NCBI RefSeq assembly: GCF_011074885.1
Contig: NC_054690.1
Coordinates: 2,795,001-2,859,000, forward strand
Length of the DNA stretch: 64,000 nucleotides
Origin: Brettanomyces bruxellensis
Taxonomy: Eukaryota; Ascomycota; Pichiomycetes; Pichiales; Pichiaceae
Reading direction: 5' to 3'
Under the pieces are notes generated by a model, which saw nothing but the letters and a program-made list of their open reading frames with translations, did not search any database and was not told the origin of the DNA. Made by a program: the position numbers and the translations under genes. Of this stretch, positions 9,811-20,646 are shown piece after piece; positions within the stretch are counted from its first letter, which is position 1, and each line of letters begins with the position of its first letter.

Positions 9811-12800
9811 ATGATTTTCACTGAGGCTTCAGCGCATTTTGTTCGACTCTGTGCGAACAAGCCAATTCATTTCATTGTGAGTACTCTTATAGTTTCCTCT
9901 GTGTTCTATCTTACTATTTTTGATCATTACATTTCAAAAGTGAATAATGCCAGTTATAATTCGCTTACATTCTATCATGCTCCTGGTAACACAAATTCCT
10001 CTCAATGGAATATTGTCGCCAATGATACTGAGTTCAACTTCTTGAATGAGCCATCAAGTGACTCTCCTGTTTCGCATTATATTGTGACTCCCCTCATTTT
10101 CAGAGCACATTCAAAGAATGTCCCATTACCGGCAAACACTACATCACTTCTCTCAGGCTCTGATAGGCACGAAAGATTTTTCATTTCGAATATTTCTTCC
10201 GTTGCCGTTCCACCCGAAACCTTTGAAAATGTCGACGGCGATATTTTTAAGTTGAGACCAAGCAATAGACTTGGACGCTATTATGAATATTTCAAGAGTA
10301 TGGCTTCTATAATAAAAAATGCTGCTGCGGGTGCGGAACCTTTAGACCTTATTATGGTGGCTCTTGCATATGCTGCAATGTTGTTTTCAGTCATACAACT
10401 TTTCTATGAGATGCGTCGTGCTGGATCGAAGTTTTGGCTTGCCTTTGGATCCTTACTTTCAAGTGTGATAGCCTTCTTGTTTGCTATCATTATTTGTACA
10501 GAAATTTTTGGTATTGACCTCCCATTGGCATCGATGTCTGAAGGTATTCCATTTCTTGTGGCTGCCGTTGGCTTCCGTCACAAAATAGCATACACTGTTC
10601 CAATCATGAATGCAATTCGCAAAAATCCTAGAAGTAACATTGCCGATACGATGTCAAAAGTTGTCCTGACTACAACTGCTTCCCCATTAATCAAAGAGGA
10701 GGTTCTTGCTGCAATAATTGCAGGTACTGTTGCAATATTTTCTTCAAACCTCACGGGTTTGTATAATTTTTGCATACTTATTGCTGTCTTAATGATAACA
10801 GATCTATTTATTACTTTCACATTTTATTCTGCGATCATTTCACTGAAAGCTCAAATTAATACCGTGCACCGTCAAATTGAACTGAGGGAGGCTCTTGAAG
10901 AAGAAGGTGTTAGCACAGATGTTGCAACTTCTGTTGCTGTTGCCAACACAGATGGCAACCAAAAACAGCTTTTTGAGCATAATGGAAGCATTTGGGTATT
11001 CAAAATTGTTTTGATCTTGGGATTTTTGTGCTTACATTTGTTTGCGTTGGGTACTTCATGGCTTTATGATGATTTGAGTGACTTTAGTGCTTCCACGAGT
11101 TTATTCAGCTATAGTTCATCTGAGTATCTGACACACTCATTGGCTGACAAAGTTCCTATCGGAAACAATGGAACTTTAATCACAGTGATGCCAGCTAAAA
11201 TTTACAGAAGAATTACTTTAGTGACAAATTTGGAAGATCTTCTCTTCGATTTCATTAGTAGAATAAGTTTAGCTATTAGAGATCCATATGTCTCCAAATT
11301 CTTATTCATGGTTGCCGGAGTTTCCAGTGCAATTAATGTGTATTTGCTAAATGTTGCAAGAAATCACTTGTTCATTGAAGCGCAATCTAGTATGTCATCA
11401 AAGAAGGTTGAACAATCAGAGAATGTTTCTTCGACTAAGTCTGAGAACTCCAGGCCATTAAGCGTTGAGAAGAAAGCAACAAAGAATGAAAAGTCTACTA
11501 AACCGCATACATTTTCTCACTCAAAGAGTAGAAAAGTGGTCTCTGATTCGGTTGATTCTTCTACAAACTCTGCAGATAATGTTAAGGACCATGAAATTGT
11601 TGAGGATAGCTCAGAGGATGAGTCTGTCAGACCTTTGGATGAGCTTGTTGAAATTATGAAGGCTGGTAAGGTCAGTGAGGAGCTGAATGATGCCGAGGTT
11701 TGCGAACTTGCCACGCGTGGAAAGATGCCTCTGTATGCGTTGGAAAAGCATCTTGGTGACACTACACGTGCTGTTGTGGTTCGTAGAAAGGCAATTGCTA
11801 AACTGGCAAATGCTCCTGTGTTAACGAGTGGTCGTGTTCCTTGGAAAGATTACAACTATGATCGTGTCTTTGGTGCTTGTTGTGAAAATGTTATTGGTTA
11901 TATACCACTTCCGCTTGGAATTGCTGGGCCTTTGATTATTGATGGCGTTCCTTATCATATTCCTATGGCTACCGCTGAAGGATGTCTTGTTGCTTCTACC
12001 ATGCGTGGATGTAAAGCACTTAATGCTGGTGGGGGTGTTGAAACTGAATTGACATCCGATGGTATGACAAGAGGTCCTTGTGTTCGATTCCCCTCCCTTT
12101 CTAGAGCAGGTACCGCAAAAAGATGGTTAGATTCAGAAGAAGGTCAGAAGTCTGTTAAAGAGGCATTTAACTCGACTTCCCGTTTTGCCAGACTTCAGCA
12201 TGCACGTACTGCACTAGCTGGAACTCTTCTTTTCATTAGATTTAAGACGACTACTGGTGATGCCATGGGAATGAATATGATCTCTAAAGGTGTGGAATAT
12301 GCGCTCAAGTATATGCAAGAAAAATGCGGATTCGATGACATGGATGTTGTTTCTTTGTCAGGTAATTATTGTACGGATAAGAAGCCAGCTGCAATCAACT
12401 GGATAGAAGGAAGAGGAAAAAGTGTTGTTGCCGCTGCAACGGTTCCCGCTGATGTTGTCAAAAAGGTTCTGAAGTCAGATGTTGATGCTTTAGTTAAGCT
12501 GAATATTGATAAGAATCTTGTTGGTTCAGCGATGGCTGGGTCAATTGGTGGAAACAATGCACAGGCTGCCAACTTGGTCACTGCTGTTTATTTGGCAACG
12601 GGTCAAGATCCCGCTCAGAACGTTGAGAGTAGTAGTTGTATTACCTTGATGGAAAAGCTTCCTAATGGAGATTTAAGCATTTCTGTTTCAATGCCTTCTA
12701 TCGAAGTTGGTACAATCGGTGGTGGTACCATATTGGAAGCGCAAGCTGCGATGTTGGAGCTTTTAGGAGTTCGTGGACCAAATCAAAAACATCCAGGAGC

Positions 12801-13041
12801 CAACGCTAGACAATTGGCAAAGATTGTTGCATCTGCTGTTCTTGCCGCTGAGCTTTCTTTGTGCTCTGCTTTGGCTGCAGGTCATTTGGTTCGTGCTCAT
12901 ATGCAACATAACAGAAATAGCAACTTGAAAAGTGGGGCCGTCAAGAAAATTGCCCCTACACCAGCAACAGCTGATGGTGTAGTGAAAAAGGATGATGTTA
13001 AAAGATTGAAACAAGGATCAAAGATATGCATTAAGTCATGA
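9811..13041 (+). CDS. HMG1: HMG-CoA reductase
   Basis: 1076 aa from the ATG at 9811 (the frame opens a few codons earlier). An N-terminal membrane anchor is followed by a lumenal loop with several N-glycosylation sequons. A sterol-sensing-type membrane region covers roughly residues 180-345. A Ser/Lys-rich linker covers about 525-605. The catalytic domain starts near residue 610. It keeps ENVIGYIPLPLGIAGPL, TAEGC with the catalytic Glu, DAMGMNM (NADPH binding), DKKPAAINW with the catalytic Lys, GTIGGGT, and AGHLVRAHMQHNR with the catalytic His. The enzyme reduces HMG-CoA to mevalonate in the ER membrane, the committed step of sterol synthesis. HMG1 and HMG2 are S. cerevisiae duplicates, so the symbol denotes the family. 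Confidence 0.97.
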   Translation: MIFTEASAHFVRLCANKPIHFIVSTLIVSSVFYLTIFDHYISKVNNASYNSLTFYHAPGNTNSSQWNIVANDTEFNFLNEPSSDSPVSHYIVTPLIFRAHSKNVPLPANTTSLLSGSDRHERFFISNISSVAVPPETFENVDGDIFKLRPSNRLGRYYEYFKSMASIIKNAAAGAEPLDLIMVALAYAAMLFSVIQLFYEMRRAGSKFWLAFGSLLSSVIAFLFAIIICTEIFGIDLPLASMSEGIPFLVAAVGFRHKIAYTVPIMNAIRKNPRSNIADTMSKVVLTTTASPLIKEEVLAAIIAGTVAIFSSNLTGLYNFCILIAVLMITDLFITFTFYSAIISLKAQINTVHRQIELREALEEEGVSTDVATSVAVANTDGNQKQLFEHNGSIWVFKIVLILGFLCLHLFALGTSWLYDDLSDFSASTSLFSYSSSEYLTHSLADKVPIGNNGTLITVMPAKIYRRITLVTNLEDLLFDFISRISLAIRDPYVSKFLFMVAGVSSAINVYLLNVARNHLFIEAQSSMSSKKVEQSENVSSTKSENSRPLSVEKKATKNEKSTKPHTFSHSKSRKVVSDSVDSSTNSADNVKDHEIVEDSSEDESVRPLDELVEIMKAGKVSEELNDAEVCELATRGKMPLYALEKHLGDTTRAVVVRRKAIAKLANAPVLTSGRVPWKDYNYDRVFGACCENVIGYIPLPLGIAGPLIIDGVPYHIPMATAEGCLVASTMRGCKALNAGGGVETELTSDGMTRGPCVRFPSLSRAGTAKRWLDSEEGQKSVKEAFNSTSRFARLQHARTALAGTLLFIRFKTTTGDAMGMNMISKGVEYALKYMQEKCGFDDMDVVSLSGNYCTDKKPAAINWIEGRGKSVVAAATVPADVVKKVLKSDVDALVKLNIDKNLVGSAMAGSIGGNNAQAANLVTAVYLATGQDPAQNVESSSCITLMEKLPNGDLSISVSMPSIEVGTIGGGTILEAQAAMLELLGVRGPNQKHPGANARQLAKIVASAVLAAELSLCSALAAGHLVRAHMQHNRNSNLKSGAVKKIAPTPATADGVVKKDDVKRLKQGSKICIKS

Positions 13042-13883
13042 TGCTACGTATTTAAAAGGAGAATAAGCAGATAAAATCTCCTATTATATGGAGGAAATAA
13101 AAAAAAATATATATATATATATACATATATGTGTATATATATTGTTGCCTTTTGCACTAAATTATAATCTAATGTTGTAGATGTTGACCTGATAAATTAA
13201 TACTAAGAGTTGTATGTATATTGTGATGGATAAATAGATCGTGCTCGTAGTGAACGGCTGAAAACGGCAGAGTAAAAAAAGTGCAATTTCACGCAGAGTT
13301 CGCGTAACTTTCTTAATGTATTTAGTCAATCCGATTGAAAGCCTGCCTGTCTGTCTCCAATTTTTTTTTTTTTCTTCCTCCGTTTATATCTTCCTAATCA
13401 AAGCCAAATTTTCACACTAATTCGTCCTCTTCAGCTATATCTTTTGCCTGTTCAGAAATAGCGGAAGGTCACATCAGCATTCTTTACTTAGGTCAGCTGT
13501 CGAAATCATTGTTCTATCTCTTCAGCAGGGTTCAATTTTTTTGAACAGAGGAAAAGTATACATACCCTTATCTGTTCGGTTAACTTTTATTCGGTTGGAA
13601 TCAATCACATTGCACTACACCTCGCTTATTAAAAGTTTACTATCTATCTATTGGGTGTACATTCTTTCTTGTTGCAATATCTTTTTGCATTTGGAACGCA
13701 TTTAATCAATAATTAAGGGACATTGTCCTTCTTTCATTAGTTCCGTCTTTTCCGAGATTTTGAAGCTGCTTTATGGATTGCTTGTAAAAAACAACCAGCC
13801 TAGAACAGCTGATAGTCCAAGTGAAATTAGATTCACAGAATTTTACATTTCTCAAAATCACAGTGAGCAGCATTAATTGAAAG
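13042..13883. other. intergenic HMG1 / TPS2
   Basis: 842 bp. Just after the HMG1 stop there is a TA-dinucleotide tract (about 13107-13141), probably part of its 3' end signals. Further down are a pyrimidine-rich TPS2 promoter and a small hairpin, GTTCAA-(T)5-TTGAAC at 13530-13546. I see no AGGGG stress element here. Confidence 0.5.
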
Positions 13884-16670
13884 ATGATTACTCCAGATCA
13901 GTACAAGAAATCTGGGGTACCTGTTTCGGGCAGAATACTTAATTGTGTAACGCAATTACCGGGACAGATTTTTCGGACACACGACAAAAGATGGGATGTC
14001 AAGAGCCTGCGAGGTTCATCTGCATTGTACGCATCAAACAAGTACTTACAGACTCACACCGATTGGGAGACGCATCTAATTGGATGGACTGGAGAGCTCT
14101 ATGAAGAAAATGAGACGGTTCCAAGAAGCATTCCTGAAGCACAAAAGATCGAGAATGATCCTTTATATTTATCTAATGAGGATAAACAAAATGTTGAAGA
14201 TCAAATTAAGTCTAATGATTTATTGTACGGGAAAGCGTCGGCCGGTGAAGAAGGGCCAGCCAGAATTCATGCAGTTTGGCTTTTAAGAAAAGATCAAGAT
14301 CGTTGGAGACAATATGCTGAAAACGTGTTGTGGCCGGTCTTGCATTATCAACTTCCAGAGGCAACAGGCGGAAATGAACAGATTCAGTGGTGGACTGATT
14401 ATGTTAAATTCAATGAAGCATATGCAGCCAAGGTTCGATCTATTTACAAACCGGGAGATATAATTTGGGTGCATGATTATTACCTATTGCTCCTACCGCA
14501 AATCCTTAGAATGGAAATTCCAGATTCGTATATTGTGCATTTTTTGCACGTACCATTTCCTTCGTCGGAATATTTCCGATGTCTTTCAAAGCGCCAAATT
14601 CTACTCGATGGTCTTTTAGGTGCAAATCAGGTTGGTTTTCAAAGTTTCTCTTTTTGCAGGCATTTCTTGAGCTGCTGCACTCGACTTTTAGGGTATGATG
14701 TCAATCCTAAATGTGTTTTTGTTCACTCTGCGAAAGTTCTGGTAGATGCTTTTCCTTTGGGTGTGGATGTCGCAATGATGAGTAAGAACGCGTTTGTTCC
14801 AGAAGTCACAGCTAAAGTTTCTCAATTGAAAAAGCTCACATCAGGATGCAAGCTTATCGTTGGTAGAGATCGCTTGGATTCAGTTCATGGTGTGGTTCAG
14901 AAATTAGAGGCATTTAACCAATTCCTAGAATTGTTCCCTCGTTGGGTCGGACATGTTGTTCTGATTCAAGTATCCTACACACCTCCGACCCTTTTGCCAT
15001 TTCACACATCAACTCCAGCAAAAAAAGTAGCAGAACTAGTCACCAAGATTAATGGACGGTATGGTACTTTAGATTATACCCCGGTACTGCATTACCGTAT
15101 GCCAATACCAAGATCTGAGTATTTGGCTTTGCTACGTGCCGCTGATATTTGCCTTGTCACGTGTGTTCGTGATGGTATGAATACTACTGCCCTTGAATAC
15201 ATTGTTTGTCAGAAAGAGAATGCAGCTCCATTGGTTCTCTCTGAGTTTTCAGGAGCTGCCTCGCTTCTTCCGGATAGTTATCAAGTAAATCCTTGGGATA
15301 CGGTTGGTGTTGCACGTACACTGAATGACTGTCTTTTACTTCCTGAAGAACGTAGAAAGGTTGTCGAGAATCGTTGTCATGATTCTGTCTGCAAACACAG
15401 TGTCCAGCATTGGACAGAGGCTGTACTTAAGTCCTTACTAGAAAGTCTCATGCTCAAAGAGCATAATAATGAAGATGAATCCTTAAGCGATAACAATTTG
15501 AAAGTGGATATGAAGGATACATCTGAAATGAGCATCGATGGAATGCTGGATCCAAATGAGGCGTTGAGGAAAAAGGAAAGGGCTGAAGTAAAGGAGTCTC
15601 TCACGACTTCCCAGCCAAAAAGTGGCCTATTGAAGCCCACTCCGTATCTCAACAAACCTCTATTACTTCAGTGTTACAATAGTGCTGTACGCAAGCGTCT
15701 GTTTTTGTTTGATTACGATGGAACTCTTACACCGATCGTTAAGGATCCATCTGCTGCAATTCCTTCTGCTAGACTTTTGAGCTTACTCAGTGATCTTTTA
15801 AATGATCTGCAAAATGTTGTGTGGATAGTCAGTGGTCGTGATCAAAAGTTCTTAGAGAAATGGTTTGGAGCACGCTTTCCGGCATTAGGGCTTAGTGCGG
15901 AACACGGTTGCTTTGTGAAACCTCCAGGAAGTACAAATTGGACAAATCTTGTGGCAAAAATGGATCTGTCGTGGCAAAGGGTCGCAGAAGGAATCTTTGA
16001 GTATTTCACAGAAATTACACCAGGATCTTTCATAGAGAAGAAAAAGGTAGCCATAACTTGGCATTACAGAAAAGCTAGTCCTGATATAGCATTATTTCAC
16101 GAAGCAGAATGCTTTCAGAAACTGGAAGATGAATTATCCGCGAGAGATTACGATGTGACTGTTATTCGTGGTAAGGCTAACGTTGAGGTGAGACCTTTAT
16201 TTGCAAATAAGGGTGAGATAGCAAGACGACTTATATTATGTGAAGACCCTACAGTTCAAAGACCAAAAATGCGTGCTAGCTACATGGACTGCCCGGAATT
16301 TGTTCTATGTCTGGGCGATGATACCACAGATGAGGATATGTTCCGCGCTTTAAATGCAATCGCCGAAAAATGGCATGAGGAAAATGTTCCGCTTACTGAT
16401 AATCGTGCACTAGATAGTTATCCATATGGCTTGTTTCCAGTTACAGTTGGGCCTGCTAATAAATATACCGTTGCCAAGGCTTATCTCAGCGACCCCAAGC
16501 AGGTTTTAGATACACTTGGCATGCTCTTAGGTCAGGTTTCTATTTTCGACACTGCCGGTTCTGTCGAATTAGATGACCGTGGTCATGTGATCAATTCAGC
16601 AAGTGCCCGGAAAAGTCTTCAAAATAGAAGGGCATGGCAACAGAAAAGGCTTTCCGACTCCAAAAAATGA
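13884..16670 (+). CDS. TPS2: trehalose-6-phosphate phosphatase, trehalose synthase complex
   Basis: 928 aa, near the usual ~900 of Tps2. The N-terminal two-thirds is a GT20 glycosyltransferase-like domain (for example VHDYYLLLLPQILR and the FLHVPFPSSE block), non-catalytic in Tps2. The C-terminal domain is a HAD phosphatase with FDYDGTLTP at residues 609-617 (nucleophile D610, acid/base D612), VSGRD, GLSAEHGC, and CLGDDTTDEDMF near 809-820. An intact phosphatase motif separates it from the regulatory paralogues Tps3/Tsl1. The enzyme dephosphorylates trehalose-6-phosphate made by Tps1 in the cytosol. The Leu of CLGDD is encoded by CTG (16311-16313), supporting standard CUG decoding. The start is an ATG with no earlier in-frame Met. 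Confidence 0.96.
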   Translation: MITPDQYKKSGVPVSGRILNCVTQLPGQIFRTHDKRWDVKSLRGSSALYASNKYLQTHTDWETHLIGWTGELYEENETVPRSIPEAQKIENDPLYLSNEDKQNVEDQIKSNDLLYGKASAGEEGPARIHAVWLLRKDQDRWRQYAENVLWPVLHYQLPEATGGNEQIQWWTDYVKFNEAYAAKVRSIYKPGDIIWVHDYYLLLLPQILRMEIPDSYIVHFLHVPFPSSEYFRCLSKRQILLDGLLGANQVGFQSFSFCRHFLSCCTRLLGYDVNPKCVFVHSAKVLVDAFPLGVDVAMMSKNAFVPEVTAKVSQLKKLTSGCKLIVGRDRLDSVHGVVQKLEAFNQFLELFPRWVGHVVLIQVSYTPPTLLPFHTSTPAKKVAELVTKINGRYGTLDYTPVLHYRMPIPRSEYLALLRAADICLVTCVRDGMNTTALEYIVCQKENAAPLVLSEFSGAASLLPDSYQVNPWDTVGVARTLNDCLLLPEERRKVVENRCHDSVCKHSVQHWTEAVLKSLLESLMLKEHNNEDESLSDNNLKVDMKDTSEMSIDGMLDPNEALRKKERAEVKESLTTSQPKSGLLKPTPYLNKPLLLQCYNSAVRKRLFLFDYDGTLTPIVKDPSAAIPSARLLSLLSDLLNDLQNVVWIVSGRDQKFLEKWFGARFPALGLSAEHGCFVKPPGSTNWTNLVAKMDLSWQRVAEGIFEYFTEITPGSFIEKKKVAITWHYRKASPDIALFHEAECFQKLEDELSARDYDVTVIRGKANVEVRPLFANKGEIARRLILCEDPTVQRPKMRASYMDCPEFVLCLGDDTTDEDMFRALNAIAEKWHEENVPLTDNRALDSYPYGLFPVTVGPANKYTVAKAYLSDPKQVLDTLGMLLGQVSIFDTAGSVELDDRGHVINSASARKSLQNRRAWQQKRLSDSKK

Positions 16671-17087
16671 GGTAATTGTGTGACATTTTTGTTGTCTTTG
16701 TTATGGCGAGATTTAAATTGAATCTTTTTCTTTAAACGGTTGGTATTTGTTCTTATATCATGTATGAAAATGAACTAATAAATTATGACTTTACGAGGTA
16801 TTGGTGATGTTTAGTATATTATATACACTAGAAAAAAAAAATTAACATTAAAATAAAATAAATATTAAATACTGATAAATATTATCTTTCCGCTCCCGTA
16901 ATTGCACTGTTCTGCAACACGGGTTTTGGAAATGTTTACACCGAAACTCTTCTTTTTTAATCTCTATCACTTTAACTGTAATGTAAATCGGCACCCTAAA
17001 ATTAATCTAGCATTCAGTAAGCTGCTGTTGTTACATGGATATCTGATAGCAAAAAAGCACTATTGTTTGAGTATTACTCTTTTCTCT
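16671..17087. other. intergenic TPS2 / transferrin-receptor-like gene
   Basis: AT-rich spacer with the TPS2 terminator region. The downstream frame is open from 16902 and has an earlier ATG at 16932, but the translated stretch (many F, Y, H, N residues, no conserved look) reads like leader sequence. Confidence 0.4.
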
Positions 17088-19532
17088 ATGACATCAGATA
17101 GAGAATTTAGCTCCGCAGAGCCAACGCCCTTTCCTGGTAGTACTGGAGCCACTTCAATGGAAGGTGATGAGGAAGAGCCACTTATTTTTTCGTCAGGAAT
17201 TACAACTCATCGGAAAAGCGGCTCGAAACAAACCGATAATAGAGAAAGCATGGCACCTAATGTTGGATATTACGGAAGTTTTGGAGAGAGAAATACATTT
17301 TTATCCTCGAGATCGACATCAATTACCGAATCAATTGCGAATAGCGTCATTAGTATAACCCAAATGACACTTCAGCAAATGAGAAGGCGACGATTTCTTA
17401 CATTAGGGATATTTAGTTTCATTATTATTGTTCTTCTGAATGTTATATTTATGCCGCGTACTTCTCTTGACAGAGACCTCAGGAGGCTCCATGGAGAATT
17501 TCTTACCTTTGATGATTGCACAAGACTATTCCTTACACAACTAACCTTCAAGAATTCCGTTGAAAGGTGGTTACGATTTCAGGCCGATGAGCTCCATTCT
17601 GCAGGTGATGGACATGATCGCACTGCGGACTTATTCAAAAGTCTAGGATATAGTCCCAACATAGAAAAATATGAAACATGGCTCAATACCCCCACTGATG
17701 TTGCACTTGAATTGTTTGCATCAGACAATAAAAGTATGTTATACCAGGCTAACCTAAAAGAGACTGAGTTATTTTCATTTCTTCCTTATAGTGCGAACGG
17801 TGAGGTGCAGACATCCTATTTTTATGCCAACTATGGACTGGAAGAAGACTTTCAAGAATTGTACGATAAGGGTGTTCCAATTTCTGGAAAGATAGCTATA
17901 ATTCGAAATGGTAGACTTCATCCAAGCTTAAAATTACACAATGCCGAAAAGGCAGGAGTATCTGGTGTTATTTTATACTCAGATCCTAAAGCAGATCATA
18001 TGCAGGAGGGCAATAGTCCAAAGGGGTATTTCCGGAATCCTCATGCAGTCACTAAGGATACTTGCAACGGAATTATATGGCAACCTGGTGATCCGACCAC
18101 TCCGGGATGGTCTTCAACATTATTTTCCAGGCGTATCAAGCCGAATACTATTTCGAACATTCCTGCAATACCTATCAGTTGGAAGGCATTAGCACCCATT
18201 CTTTCTACTCTTCCCAAAATGTTTGAGAACCCAGATTCCAGTTTGGGAAATGATTCTTTCTCTGGTAATATCTTGCATTTAACAAATTCGGTCAGATTCA
18301 AAATAAAGCCCATTTATAATGTGATAGTGGAGATTAAAGGTGTTATAACTGATGAGGAAATCATTATCGGCGCTTCAGGTGATGTTATAGGTGGTGTTGG
18401 TGGAGCATCAAATGGTTTTGCATCGCTAATGGAGATGGCACGGGGATTTTCGGAATTAATCCGACGTGGTTGGAAACCTTTACGGACAATAAAATTGATA
18501 TGTTGGGACGGTAGTAGTTTTGGACAACTAGGGTCAACTGAATACGGTGAATTTTATGCCAAGAAGCTTATAAAACATGCTATTGTCTACATTAATCTAG
18601 ATGGAGTCAAAGGATCAACTCTTCGAATAGAAACATCTCCTCTCTATGAAAATTTTCTCAAATCGAAATTAAAGGATATACTTACAAATGATGAGGGAAC
18701 AACGTTATGGGACTACTATAAACAAATGCATAATTCGTCACAATTAGATCTTATTTCCCAAAGGATTGGTGATGAATCTGTGTTTCAATCGCATTTGGGT
18801 GTTCCATCCGTTAACATCGGATTTGCTAACAATCCTAAAAAGGATCCCGTGTCCTATACTAATTCGAAATACGATTCCGTGAATTGGATCACTTTGTTTG
18901 ATAAAAGCTTTAATTATCATAACTGGGAAGCACAATATGCAGGTTTGTTTGTACTACAACTTTCCGAGAAGGAGATACTTAATGCTGAAACTTATCCATA
19001 TATTTCTTTGATTAGAAGGAAATTTATGTTGCTTAATGACGTTCCAAATGCTTGGAAAAGTCGGCGTGTGATGCTTGATCCACGTCATAGTGATTATGAT
19101 AATCCAACGATTGAGCAAGAAATAGACAACATATCAGCAAAAATAGAAAAACTCTTATTATTAAGCAAGGAATTTGATGCTAAACTTAAGAACCTACAGG
19201 AATTAATTCTTGAGGATTACCCTTGGTTTAGGATATTTAAAAAAATCAAGATCGCGTTTGAGATTAAATTGAAGAATACAGAAGTGAAGACATTTGATAA
19301 GTTATTAGTATCAGGCCCTGAATTTTCTTCAGCTGATGGCGATGATGGTCTCATGAGAGGTCGAAAGTGGTTTCGACATCTTGTTTTTGCTCCTAATTCT
19401 ACAACTGGATACACTTTAGAGGTGCTTCCTGGATTGAGTGAAGCCCTCAGGAATAATGATTCCGCTTATTATGCCAAGAATCTCTCTGCTCTGCATCATG
19501 CTTTAGAGTTACTTTGCAAGAAATTGCATTAA
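17088..19532 (+). CDS. transferrin-receptor-like membrane protein with degenerate M28 peptidase site (Vps70/Tre1/Tre2 family)
   Basis: 814 aa from ATG 17088; ATG 16932 would add 52 residues. The cytosolic N-terminus of ~100 residues is acidic and Ser-rich. One signal anchor (FLTLGIFSFIIIVLLNVIF) lies at about 102-120. A protease-associated domain follows (GKIAIIRNG, NAEKAGVSGVILYSDP), then an M28-like domain and a C-terminal dimerisation domain. In the M28 core the zinc ligands are mostly lost. Where glutamate carboxypeptidase II has GHRD and the WDAEEFG motif, this protein has GASGD and WDGSSFG; the Asp of YINLD and a late Tyr-His remain. It is therefore probably not a peptidase. S. cerevisiae Tre1/Tre2 are Rsp5 adaptors with the same fold, but I see no PPxY here. 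Confidence 0.8.
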   Translation: MTSDREFSSAEPTPFPGSTGATSMEGDEEEPLIFSSGITTHRKSGSKQTDNRESMAPNVGYYGSFGERNTFLSSRSTSITESIANSVISITQMTLQQMRRRRFLTLGIFSFIIIVLLNVIFMPRTSLDRDLRRLHGEFLTFDDCTRLFLTQLTFKNSVERWLRFQADELHSAGDGHDRTADLFKSLGYSPNIEKYETWLNTPTDVALELFASDNKSMLYQANLKETELFSFLPYSANGEVQTSYFYANYGLEEDFQELYDKGVPISGKIAIIRNGRLHPSLKLHNAEKAGVSGVILYSDPKADHMQEGNSPKGYFRNPHAVTKDTCNGIIWQPGDPTTPGWSSTLFSRRIKPNTISNIPAIPISWKALAPILSTLPKMFENPDSSLGNDSFSGNILHLTNSVRFKIKPIYNVIVEIKGVITDEEIIIGASGDVIGGVGGASNGFASLMEMARGFSELIRRGWKPLRTIKLICWDGSSFGQLGSTEYGEFYAKKLIKHAIVYINLDGVKGSTLRIETSPLYENFLKSKLKDILTNDEGTTLWDYYKQMHNSSQLDLISQRIGDESVFQSHLGVPSVNIGFANNPKKDPVSYTNSKYDSVNWITLFDKSFNYHNWEAQYAGLFVLQLSEKEILNAETYPYISLIRRKFMLLNDVPNAWKSRRVMLDPRHSDYDNPTIEQEIDNISAKIEKLLLLSKEFDAKLKNLQELILEDYPWFRIFKKIKIAFEIKLKNTEVKTFDKLLVSGPEFSSADGDDGLMRGRKWFRHLVFAPNSTTGYTLEVLPGLSEALRNNDSAYYAKNLSALHHALELLCKKLH

Positions 19533-19849
19533 TAGGATTTATATTTTGCGAATTATCTAAAAATTGACTGTAGTCTGAATATATCCTCACTGAGGCATTG
19601 TGAATAATAACACAATAGATACATCAACCTTCCTAATTAGGGAGGTTAAGACGTTCTAGGGGGTCTCGAGACCTCCGAACTTTTTCTTTTTTTTCGTATC
19701 AAATTTTTTCCTGAAATTTTCAGTGTGGAGGAATATTTATGGATAATCGTATATAATTTTTGTCCTTTCCCTTCCGACTCAACTTGTTATCTTCTGGTAG
19801 TAAGTAAATTGAAGCAATCGACACGTTCTAAATTTTGTCTCTAATAAAG
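19533..19849. promoter_or_regulatory. CPR3 upstream region with palindrome and HSE-like site
   Basis: 317 bp. It contains GGTCTCGAGACC, a perfect 12-bp palindrome near 19660-19675 that overlaps an AGGGG stress-element core. A TTC-ct-GAA-at-TTT array at 19708-19720 is one base short of a three-unit heat-shock element. Both would suit a stress-induced mitochondrial cyclophilin. Confidence 0.4.
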
Positions 19850-20401
19850 ATGTTTCCTCGAATTTCCAGGAGAGCATTCTCTACTACATCATTCAACTTA
19901 ACCAAGTGTTTTTTTGATGTCACTATTGGTGGCCAAAAGCAGCCAAGAATTGTGTTCAACCTATTTGACAAAGATCTCCCAAAAACTGTCGAAAACTTTA
20001 GGGCATTATGTACGGGGGAAAAAGGTTTTGGCTATAAGGGCTCTATTTTTCATAGAGTTATTCCAAACTTCATGTGCCAAGGGGGTGATATAACCCATTT
20101 CAATGGTTATGGAGGAAAGTCCATTTATGGCGACAAATTCAATGATGAAGGTTTCATGCATCATCACGCCAAGCCAGGTATGCTTTCTATGGCCAATGCT
20201 GGTCCAAATACCAATGGTTCTCAGTTCTTTATCACAACTGTGCCATGCCCATGGTTGGATGGTCATCACGTTGTATTTGGTGAAGTTGTTGAGGGTTACG
20301 ATACCGTGAAGGCAATGGAGGGTGTTGGTTCACCATCTGGTAAGGTCAGTAAGGAAGTTAGAGTTGAAGATTCCGGTGAAATTAAAGATGACAAGCAATA
20401 A
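19850..20401 (+). CDS. CPR3: mitochondrial cyclophilin (peptidyl-prolyl cis-trans isomerase)
   Basis: 183 aa. The N-terminus ([19 protein letters not shown]) is basic, Ser/Thr-rich and free of acids, as a mitochondrial targeting sequence should be. The cyclophilin core then begins at CFFDVTIGG. Core motifs are all present: [31 protein letters not shown] with the catalytic Arg of [15 protein letters not shown], and [12 protein letters not shown]. It should assist protein folding in the matrix and be a cyclosporin A target. ATG 19850 gives the transit peptide directly; the frame opens five codons earlier without an ATG. It is convergent with MOCS2A, 245 bp away. Confidence 0.93.
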   Translation: MFPRISRRAFSTTSFNLTKCFFDVTIGGQKQPRIVFNLFDKDLPKTVENFRALCTGEKGFGYKGSIFHRVIPNFMCQGGDITHFNGYGGKSIYGDKFNDEGFMHHHAKPGMLSMANAGPNTNGSQFFITTVPCPWLDGHHVVFGEVVEGYDTVKAMEGVGSPSGKVSKEVRVEDSGEIKDDKQ

Positions 20402-20646
20402 TTTTATTGATAGTGTCGTACCTGTACATACCGATATTAATATATATGATGGAGGAAATGATCTGATTAAGACATGAACAACTTCGAAAGTGGCATTACT
20501 ACGTTTAGAGAATGTTGATCTGTATATTTTTAATAGTCATGAACGTTTTATGTTAAAAGATAATACAAATTCCACATATATCTTTATATATCATCGTTTT
20601 TTTCGATTTTCCTCAGTGATTTGGTAGTTTCCAGTCGCTCCCACCA

